A DNA stretch of 5,091 nucleotides from assembly GCA_013336205.1 (NCBI GenBank), contig JAAXUD010000256.1:1-5091 (forward strand), written 5' to 3'. This document shows, in pieces, positions 1 to 5,091 of this stretch. The DNA is from Lentimicrobium sp. (GTDB lineage: Bacteria; Bacteroidota; Bacteroidia; Bacteroidales; Lentimicrobiaceae). The position numbers and the translations under genes were made by a program. A model generated the notes under the pieces. The model was not told the DNA's origin and did no database searches. It saw only the letters and a program-made list of their open reading frames with translations. How positions within the stretch are numbered: the stretch's first letter is position 1; every line of letters begins with the position of its first letter.

Positions 1-983
1 TGCTGGCCCTTTCCGGGAAACAACACCTGCCCACCATGAACTATTATAAGGCACGACTCAATGAATTGAGCAACGACAGCCGTTTTATGCTGGCCTGTGC
101 CTTTGCGCTGGCAGGCGATAACCGGAGTTTTGAAACGGTATTGCCAAAGTCATGGGACAAAAAGGAGGTTCCGGGTTATATGACCGGCGATTGCTTTAGT
201 TCGCCCATCCGCGACAGGGCGGTTGCGCTTTACACCCTGGTTTCTGCCGATCCCGGCCACCCGCAGGTAGCATTGCTGGCCAGGCAGGTAGGCGAAATGA
301 TAAACCAGGCCAACTGGATGTCAACACAGGAACGGGCATTCTCGATGCTGGCGCTCGGAAAACTGGCCGGAATCTCTAAGTCGGACCAAACAACTGCGAT
401 AGTTGAGGTAAATGGACGAAAAACAGCAAGCTTTGGCGGCGATGACCTGATAACCACCCTTACCGGAACATCAGCAACTGTAACCACCAGCGGGAAAGGG
501 AATCTATTCTACTATCTTGAATCTGAAGGTATTCCGGCATCCGGAAAATCAAGAATTGAAGATAAAGTACTGAAAGTCAGGCGCAATTTCTACAGTCGGA
601 CCGGCAGTCCGGTTAACCCCGACAACATCCGGCAAAACGACCTTATTGTGGTTGGGATCAGCCTGTCAACCACCGACAACAGTATTATCGAAAATGTTGT
701 TATTACCGATATGTTGCCGGCAGGTTTCGAAATTGAGAATTCACGGCTGAACGCAGAACGTGAAATGAGCTGGATTAAAGACAAGGCTACACCTGATTAC
801 CAGGATATGCGCGACGACCGCATTAACTTCTTCGCCACAGCCAGTGGCACTTCTAAAACGTTCTACTATATGGTCAGGGCGGTAAGCAAAGGCCGGTTCG
901 TGCTAGGTCCGGTGGGTGCTGATGCCATGTACAACGGGCAGTATTACTCTTACTGGGGAGCTGGCAAGGTGGTGATAAAGTAG
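1..983 (+). CDS. Alpha-2-macroglobulin family protein, C-terminal part (5' truncated by window)
   Basis: This is the C-terminal 326 or so residues of a bacterial alpha-2-macroglobulin, an exported, envelope-associated protein thought to trap foreign proteases. The frame is open from base 3 (first codon Leu) without a stop, so the Met at 36 is internal and not the start. The visible N-terminal part, to about base 390, is helical and matches the end of the thioester-type helical domain (RDRAVALYTLVSADPGHP, then STQERAFSMLALGKLA). The remainder fits the terminal bacterial MG10-type beta domain. Its hallmarks are LPAGFEIEN (711-737), DDRINFF, FYYMVRAVSKGRFVLGPV and the closing MYNGQYYSYWGAGKVVIK. 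The thioester motif, if present, lies upstream of the window. Such genes often neighbour pbpC (penicillin-binding protein 1C), but here a terminator follows directly. Full-length relatives are usually well over 1,500 residues. The family call is confident; the substrate is unknown. Confidence 0.93.
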   Translation, partial: LALSGKQHLPTMNYYKARLNELSNDSRFMLACAFALAGDNRSFETVLPKSWDKKEVPGYMTGDCFSSPIRDRAVALYTLVSADPGHPQVALLARQVGEMINQANWMSTQERAFSMLALGKLAGISKSDQTTAIVEVNGRKTASFGGDDLITTLTGTSATVTTSGKGNLFYYLESEGIPASGKSRIEDKVLKVRRNFYSRTGSPVNPDNIRQNDLIVVGISLSTTDNSIIENVVITDMLPAGFEIENSRLNAEREMSWIKDKATPDYQDMRDDRINFFATASGTSKTFYYMVRAVSKGRFVLGPVGADAMYNGQYYSYWGAGKVVIK

Positions 984-1013
984 CCCCGGCTAAGCTGATT
1001 TAATGTGTGATAT

Positions 1014-1072
1014 AAAATCCCGACCCGGCTTGGCCATAGTGGCAGGTCTGGTCGGGATTTTCCACTTTTTTT
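1014..1072 (+). terminator. Rho-independent terminator after the alpha-2-macroglobulin gene
   Basis: A perfect 12-base inverted repeat pairs AAAATCCCGACC (1014-1025) with GGTCGGGATTTT (1050-1061). An inner 4-base stem, GCCA (1033-1036) with TGGC (1040-1043), closes on a 3-base loop. A run of seven T follows at 1066-1072. The hairpin begins 30 bases after the upstream stop codon. The A-run on the left arm could allow some termination from the opposite strand, but no minus-strand gene is visible to need it. Confidence 0.88.
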
Positions 1073-1452
1073 AGTTGTGGTTCCATGATAAATCGCTGCA
1101 TTTCCTTCCATCATTCAGGCCACAAAATTCAAATATTCAGCCAGGCAATTGAATGTATGAACATTAGATCAATCATTTTAGCCAGATTGCTTTCCGCACT
1201 TCACAATTGCGATGTTCTTCTCCTTCGCCTTTTGTAGTATTTCCCCTACAAGAATTTCAGATTTCCCCTACAGACTTTTGCAATTGAAAGTGCTTTATTT
1301 GCTATACTTTCTGAATTGTCTTTATGGGGATAATTTTAGCCTGTGATTCCACTATAATATTTGGGCTGCACATTTACCGTTGGGATTGAAACCCTGAATG
1401 CAATATAAAAACAGAAACCCGACCTGACCATTATTGACATCAGAAGCCCTGC
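1073..1452. other. Non-coding AT-rich intergenic stretch
   Basis: No convincing coding frame on either strand, no tRNA-like fold and no transposase remnant were found in this stretch. CAATTG occurs three times (near 1145, 1205 and 1280), twice within GCAATTGAA, but spacing and flanks show no clear pattern. The 12-base direct repeat at 1239-1272 is the only ordered element noticed. No sequence fits the Bacteroidota promoter pattern (TTTG, about 19-21 bases, TAnnTTTG) well enough to call a promoter. The weaker partial match around 1273-1305 has the wrong spacing. Confidence 0.55.
1239..1272. repeat. Short direct repeat, 12 bases twice at a 22-base period
   Basis: ATTTCCCCTACA occurs identically at 1239-1250 and 1261-1272, with 10 bases between copies. 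The 22-base centre-to-centre distance is about two helical turns, so both copies face the same side of the DNA. This geometry suits a dimeric regulator that binds direct repeats, such as a LytTR-type response regulator, a class common in Bacteroidota. The motif is not one I recognise. The distance to the next confident start (1703) is over 400 bases, so regulation of that gene is only a possibility. Confidence 0.5.
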
Positions 1453-1503
1453 ATGAGCAAACATAAAGTAACGAAGGAAATCCCAAAAAAGGTGAAGTTA
1501 TGA
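1453..1503 (+). CDS. Possible 16-residue leader-like peptide (doubtful)
   Basis: A very short frame encodes MSKHKVTKEIPKKVKL, a basic peptide with six Lys. Its TGA stop overlaps the ATG of the next small frame in an ATGA junction, an arrangement often seen with translational coupling. No good Shine-Dalgarno site precedes it; only a weak AGAAG lies about 10 bases upstream. At this length chance is the simplest explanation. It is listed because of the overlap and because it lies in an otherwise empty gap. Confidence 0.12.
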   Translation: MSKHKVTKEIPKKVKL

Positions 1504-1619
1504 AAATCATTCTGCTTGATTATTATTTCCGGGAACAGGCTATTGAAACGGGCACTGCTTTTTCTTTCAAAGCAGCTGAATATGAAAAATCAGGCTCGGG
1601 GTGGGTGAAATGGTTTTAG
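1500..1619 (+). CDS. Possible small protein of 39 residues, or a gene remnant
   Basis: The frame starts at ATG 1500 behind a good Shine-Dalgarno-like AAGGTGA ending about four bases before the start, better than the sites before the two large genes here. It encodes a peptide beginning MKIILLDYYFREQAIETG and ending GSGWVKWF before TAG at 1617-1619. The same frame continues past the TAG for 19 more sense codons (LKGNKVIIFHAVYSDLIEY) to TAA at 1677, so the piece may be a decayed longer gene. The ILLDYYF opening faintly recalls the start of the DUF4350-type domain found beside some Bacteroidota glycoside hydrolases. That is from memory and far too short to assign. There is no signal peptide or membrane segment. 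A 7-base inverted repeat (CTGCTTT 1555-1561 with AAAGCAG 1569-1575) lies inside it, without a T-tract. Confidence 0.25.
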   Translation: MKIILLDYYFREQAIETGTAFSFKAAEYEKSGSGWVKWF

Positions 1620-1702
1620 TTGAAGGGAAATAAAGTAATCATTTTTCATGCTGTCTACTCAGATCTTATAGAATATTAATAATCATAAATAAACAAAGCA
1701 CT

Positions 1703-2146
1703 ATGAAAAAACAAATCTCACTGACTCTCCTGATGGTTTTAGGGATTATATGCCTGTATGCGCAAAACCTGAATATCGATTTTGTTGTAATTGACAACTC
1801 ATATCGGGCTGCTGAATCGCTAAAGGCAGAGTTCAAAGGTCAAAATACAATTGTTGTTGAGCAGATCAAGGCAGCGGCGACTGCTCAGATAACAGAAGCC
1901 TTAAATGGCAGACAAATAAATGATCTACACATTTTTGTTTCCACCAAGCCGGGCGCTCTTGGCTTTACCAACATGACACTTAATGCTGAAACTTTCCAGG
2001 ATTATTCTTCAGCTTTATCTATGCTGGCTTCTAATGTCACCGGAAAAGTTGTAATCCACAGCACCGACGTATTTACAACAGAAAAAGGTTTAGAATTCAA
2101 AACAAAACTAGAGCAGGTAACCGGGTTACCCTTTGTAATGCAGTAA
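1703..2146 (+). CDS. Exported stand-alone DUF4347-domain protein, apparently lacking the motif His and Cys
   Basis: A 147-residue protein with a clear signal peptide: MKK, a hydrophobic core (ISLTLLMVLGIICLYA), and likely cleavage after Ala20 before QNLN. Cys17 does not sit in a proper lipobox, so a lipoprotein is unlikely. Residues 25-145 read as one DUF4347 domain: VVIDNSYRAAESL, a helix with AQITEALNGR (61-70), LHIFVSTKPGAL (75-86), TLNAETFQDYSSAL (92-105), VVIHSTDVFTTEKGLEF (116-132) and LEQVTGLPFV. In the family as I know it, the third and fifth segments normally read LHI-x-SHG-x-PGAL and LYGC-[DN]-V. Here the His-Gly aligns with Ser80-Thr81 and the Gly-Cys with Ser120-Thr121. DUF4347 is typically the N-terminal module of giant adhesin-like proteins; here it stands alone, 40 bases before such a gene. 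The start is fixed by the signal peptide. The leader is A-rich without a strong Shine-Dalgarno site. The biochemical role of the family is not established, so a scaffold or partner role is inference. Confidence 0.85.
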   Translation: MKKQISLTLLMVLGIICLYAQNLNIDFVVIDNSYRAAESLKAEFKGQNTIVVEQIKAAATAQITEALNGRQINDLHIFVSTKPGALGFTNMTLNAETFQDYSSALSMLASNVTGKVVIHSTDVFTTEKGLEFKTKLEQVTGLPFVMQ

Positions 2147-2186
2147 GTCCATACACATTCAGCTATAAATATCAAAAAGGAAAAGC

Positions 2187-5091
2187 ATGAAAAACTTTTA
2201 CAACAGATCGATTGCCGGGAGCACTGCAAGTGCTTTGGGCAAAATGATGTTTTTGCTCATGACGTTGACACTTTTCAATCATCTGTCATTTGGACAAGCA
2301 TCTCAGTTAAGCCCTATTGGATCAACACTGGCTGGTATCACCAATACTGATGACAACTATCAGGAGGTTAGTATAACCAGCACTTTTAGCGGGGGTATTC
2401 AATTCGGAGCTACCGTTTACACTTCCATGTTTGTAGGATCAAACGGGTATGTAACGTTTGGTGTAGGGAATGGCGGTTATAATCCTACCGGTATTGCCGG
2501 TTACTCTGCAGGCCCGATCATTGCAGCCCAGTACGATGATTTACATCCGGGCACCGCAGGTGATATTTATTACAGTCAGAACGGGAGTTATCTGGTTGTT
2601 ACCTTTTTAGGGGTAGCTCCATATTGCGCACCGACAATGACAGGAAGCGGGGCAAATACTTTTCAGATAGTATTGCGGCAGGGAGCAGGTTATAATGGCA
2701 CCAGCAACCGGAATTTTCACATTGAGGTTCGCTATATTAGCATGAATTGGGCAGGATCGTGCAATGTTGCTCCATACTGGCCAACAGCAGGATGGTCAAC
2801 AGGCACACAGGTTTATGGAGAAATGCCATATTCAGGGACTTCTGACTTTCTCTTAAACCAATCAGCTACAAATGTTGGACAACCAGGTATTTTCAGCTGG
2901 GAAGTTTTGGGTGGCACTGTTCAATCAGCACCAACTGTTAATATTACAGACGATGTATCTTTGATAACTGGCAACAGCGGTTTTTCAGGTGGAAATATTA
3001 CGGCTGACGGTGGCCTTCCGGTTACCGCGCGTGGCCTTGCTTATAGTACTTCACAAAACCCCACCATTAGCAGTTCAACCGTACAAAGTGGTACAGGCAC
3101 CGGATCATTTACCGCGACAATGACAGGGCTCAACGCAGGAACCACCTATTATGTTAGAGCTTATGCAACCAATACCATAGGGACCGGCTATGGCCCTCAG
3201 GTAAGTTTTACTACCACCTCATGCGGCAATCCGACAAGCGGAGGAAGCATCACAGGCACCCAATCCGGCTGCGCTCCTTTTACGCCTGCTACAATCAGCA
3301 GCACAGCATTACCAACCGGACACATAGGAACCCTTGAGTACAGATGGCAAAGTTCAACCACAGGCAGCGGTTTAGGGTTTTCTGACATTAGCAGCAGCAA
3401 CTCTGCTTCCTATAGTCCGGGCGCTCTATCGCAAACCACATGGTTTAAACGAATAGCACGCGTAACCTGCGCCACCTGGACAGGTGCTGCAGAATCAAAT
3501 GTAATTCAGGTAACCGTTGAACCTACTCCGGTTTCAGGGACTTTGACCAAAACACCAAACGTATTGAGTGTTTGTGAAAACAACATGGTTTCCGCTTCCT
3601 TAACGGCAGGCGCAGGTGGCAATGGAACCGATGAACTCCAATACCGCACCAATAACGGAGCATGGTCAGCATGGGCGGCCTATGCTTCGGCTTCAAATAT
3701 TTCTACCACCGGTTTATCGGGTGTTGAGATTCGCACACGCCGCCTGGCATCCATCTGTTCAGCTTCTGCCTACACAACTGTTAGCTGGAGCGTTGAAGCA
3801 ACACCGGTTGCCGGAACTTTGACCAAAACTCCAAACGTATTGAGTGTCTGTGAAAACACCAGTGTTTCCGCATCCTTATCTGCAGGCGCAGGCGGCAGTG
3901 GGACCGATGAACTTCAATACCGAACCAATAACGGGGCATGGTCAGCATGGGCGGCCTATACTTCCACTTCAAATATTTCTACCACCGGTTTATCGGGTGT
4001 TGAGATTCGCACACGCCGCCTGGCATCTATCTGCTCATCTACTGCTTACATAACTGTTAGCTGGAATGTAGAAGCAACAGCAGTTGCCGGAACTTTAACA
4101 AAAACTCCAAACGTGTTAAATGTTTGTGAAAACGACAATGTTTCTGCCACTTTATCAGCAGGTGCAGGTGGCAATGGAAGCGATGAGCTCCAATACCGGA
4201 CTTATAATGGAGCATGGTCAGCCTGGGCGGCCTATGCTTCTGCTTCAAATATTTCTACCACCGGTTTATCGGGTGTTGAAATTCGCACAAGCCGCCTGGC
4301 ATCCATTTGTTCAGCTTCTGCTTACACAACTGTTAGCTGGAGTGTGGAAGCAACTCCGGTTGCCGGAACTTTGACCAAAACTCCAAACGTGTTGAACGTT
4401 TGCGAAAACGACATCGTTTCTGCGACATTCACATCCGGAGCTGGCGGTAATGGCATAGACCAACTCGAGGTCCGCACCAACAACGGAAGCTGGTCAGCAT
4501 GGGCTGCTTATACTTCAGGTACAAATATTTCAACTGCAGGTTTATCGGGTGTTGAGATTCGTACCCGCCGTACAGCATCTACATGCACATCTACAGCATA
4601 TGTAACTGCAAGCTGGAATGTTGAAGGCACATCTGTTGCCGGGACTTTGGCTAAAACACCAAACGTGTTGAACGTTTGTGAAAACGATAATGTTTCCGCT
4701 TCTTTAACTGCCGGAACAGGCGGAAATGGAACCGACGAACTTCAATACCGCACCAATAACGGAGCATGGTCATCATGGACGGCTTATACCTCTGCTTCAA
4801 ATATTTCTACTTCCAATATATCGGGTGTTGAGATTCGTACCCGCCGAATGGGCACGAATTGCGTAACTTCAGGATTTGTGACTGTAAACTGGAGTGTTGA
4901 ACCTACTCCTGTTGCCGGTACACTTATCAAAAATCCGAATGAAAATACCGTTTGTGAAGGTGAAATGGTATCGGCCTTATTTACTTCAGGTTCCGACGGC
5001 AATGGGCTGGATGAACTTGAATACAGGACAAGAACTGGCGCCACCTGGTCGATCTGGGTTTCTTATACTTCAGGCAACCAGATTTCAACCA
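2187..5091 (+). CDS. Giant secreted multi-domain repeat protein (nidogen-like, FN3-like, Ig-like, tandem 92-residue modules), 3' truncated by window
   Basis: The frame is open from ATG 2187 to the window edge: 968 full codons, no stop. The start is chosen because it opens a signal peptide (MKNFYNRS..., hydrophobic MMFLLMTLTLF at 20-30, cleavage near FGQA at 35-38). AAGGAAAA lies just upstream, and the previous stop is 40 bases away, suggesting co-transcription. Residues 38-245 look nidogen-like: SNGYVTFG (85-92), GPIIAAQYDDL (109-119), NFHIEVRY, and NVGQPGIFSWEV near 229-240. Residues 247-344 are an FN3-like domain of the type frequent in Bacteroidota (GGNITADGG, TARGLAYST, NPTIS, GTTYYVRAYATN, VSFTT). 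Residues 346-451 form an Ig-like domain with LEYRWQ and a Cys pair. From residue 452 six copies of a 92-residue module follow, the last incomplete. The role is probably cell-surface adhesion or a structural surface layer. A type IX secretion C-terminal domain would be expected but lies outside the window. The architecture is well supported; the exact function is not. Confidence 0.92.
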   Translation, partial: MKNFYNRSIAGSTASALGKMMFLLMTLTLFNHLSFGQASQLSPIGSTLAGITNTDDNYQEVSITSTFSGGIQFGATVYTSMFVGSNGYVTFGVGNGGYNPTGIAGYSAGPIIAAQYDDLHPGTAGDIYYSQNGSYLVVTFLGVAPYCAPTMTGSGANTFQIVLRQGAGYNGTSNRNFHIEVRYISMNWAGSCNVAPYWPTAGWSTGTQVYGEMPYSGTSDFLLNQSATNVGQPGIFSWEVLGGTVQSAPTVNITDDVSLITGNSGFSGGNITADGGLPVTARGLAYSTSQNPTISSSTVQSGTGTGSFTATMTGLNAGTTYYVRAYATNTIGTGYGPQVSFTTTSCGNPTSGGSITGTQSGCAPFTPATISSTALPTGHIGTLEYRWQSSTTGSGLGFSDISSSNSASYSPGALSQTTWFKRIARVTCATWTGAAESNVIQVTVEPTPVSGTLTKTPNVLSVCENNMVSASLTAGAGGNGTDELQYRTNNGAWSAWAAYASASNISTTGLSGVEIRTRRLASICSASAYTTVSWSVEATPVAGTLTKTPNVLSVCENTSVSASLSAGAGGSGTDELQYRTNNGAWSAWAAYTSTSNISTTGLSGVEIRTRRLASICSSTAYITVSWNVEATAVAGTLTKTPNVLNVCENDNVSATLSAGAGGNGSDELQYRTYNGAWSAWAAYASASNISTTGLSGVEIRTSRLASICSASAYTTVSWSVEATPVAGTLTKTPNVLNVCENDIVSATFTSGAGGNGIDQLEVRTNNGSWSAWAAYTSGTNISTAGLSGVEIRTRRTASTCTSTAYVTASWNVEGTSVAGTLAKTPNVLNVCENDNVSASLTAGTGGNGTDELQYRTNNGAWSSWTAYTSASNISTSNISGVEIRTRRMGTNCVTSGFVTVNWSVEPTPVAGTLIKNPNENTVCEGEMVSALFTSGSDGNGLDELEYRTRTGATWSIWVSYTSGNQIST
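3540..5091 (+). repeat. Tandem array of 276-base coding repeats (five full copies and a partial sixth)
   Basis: Units begin at 3540, 3816, 4092, 4368, 4644 and 4920, exactly 276 bases (92 codons) apart, all in frame. The unit consensus starts TLTKTPNVLNVCEN, then VSA, AGAGGNGTDELQYRTNNG, AWSAWAAY, NISTTGLSGVEIRTRR, a Cys, and ends SW-x-VEATPVAG. Cys12 and Cys73 of the unit are kept in all five full copies and Cys12 in the partial sixth, suggesting an intradomain disulfide in a beta-sandwich. Copies 1 and 2 differ at about 28 of 276 bases by hand count. Copies 4 and 5 are more diverged, and copy 6 most, with one extra codon (RTGATWSIW against NNGAWSAW). The fold is most likely Ig-like, related to repeat modules in Bacteroidota surface proteins. 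Confidence 0.95.

Noticed and set aside
230..784. Minus-strand open frames at 230-487 and 590-784
   Set aside because: They lie opposite the well-supported alpha-2-macroglobulin frame, and their translations show no recognisable domain.
1432..1467. TTGACA at 1432 or so as a sigma-70 -35 box
   Set aside because: No matching -10 box at 16-18 bases, and Bacteroidota primary promoters do not use this pattern.
1555..1575. 7-base inverted repeat as a second terminator or attenuator
   Set aside because: The stem is short, not GC-rich and not followed by a T-run, so a terminator call is not supported.
1703..1765. Lipoprotein signal at Cys17 of the DUF4347 protein
   Set aside because: The residues before Cys17 are G-I-I, lacking the small residue required at -1; cleavage after Ala20 fits better.
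2002..2229. Minus-strand 75-codon frame overlapping the DUF4347 gene end
   Set aside because: It spans the 3' end of one good gene and the start of another on the opposite strand, and has no recognisable domain.
3197..3400. Minus-strand 67-codon frame within the FN3/Ig region
   Set aside because: Antisense to a continuous coding frame with clear domains; no independent support.
3616..4374. Plus-strand open frames at 3616-3822, 3844-4053 and 4120-4374 in another frame of the repeat array
   Set aside because: They are out of frame with the long 2187-5091 gene and recur because each 276-base unit lacks stops in that frame. They have no start context or domain sense.
3781..5044. Minus-strand open frames at 3781-3972, 4057-4248 and 4784-5044
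   Set aside because: They are antisense shadows of the repeat units with His/Arg-rich, low-sense translations and no ribosome sites.
3540..5091. CRISPR array or non-coding satellite
   Set aside because: The repeats are 276 bases, head to tail with no spacers, and code in frame for a conserved protein module.

Overview
The window looks like chromosomal DNA from a member of the Bacteroidota, probably a Bacteroidia-like lineage. The evidence is indirect. Signal peptides end in the YAQ / FGQ style common there, and start codons sit behind A-rich leaders with weak Shine-Dalgarno sites. The first gene has the bacterial alpha-2-macroglobulin C-terminus common in that phylum. The last gene is a very large secreted protein built from FN3-like and Ig-like modules. 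No RNA genes, insertion sequences or CRISPR arrays were seen.

Layout. Positions 1-983 hold the 3' end of an alpha-2-macroglobulin-family gene on the plus strand, closed by a strong hairpin terminator at 1014-1072. A 719-base AT-richer gap (984-1702) follows. It holds the terminator, a 12-base direct repeat at a 22-base period (1239-1272), and two tiny ATGA-overlapping reading frames (1453-1503 and 1500-1619) that may or may not be real. Positions 1703-2146 encode a small exported protein that is essentially a free-standing DUF4347 domain. In it, the family's His-Gly and Gly-Cys motif residues appear to be replaced. Forty bases later, at 2187, a large gene begins. It stays open to the end of the window, giving at least 968 codons with no stop.

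The large protein has a signal peptide, a nidogen-like N-terminal domain, an FN3-like domain of the Bacteroidota type and an Ig-like domain. Then come six tandem copies (the last cut by the window) of a 92-residue module. The repeats start at exactly 276-base intervals from 3540 onward. Each module has two Cys that could form a disulfide.

How the genes may work together. The DUF4347 gene and the repeat protein share strand, close spacing and export signals, so they are probably co-transcribed. DUF4347 is usually the N-terminal module of giant adhesin-like proteins. Here it appears as a separate, apparently non-catalytic partner next to such a protein. This is the most unusual feature of the window. 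The alpha-2-macroglobulin gene is separated by a terminator and is probably an independent unit.
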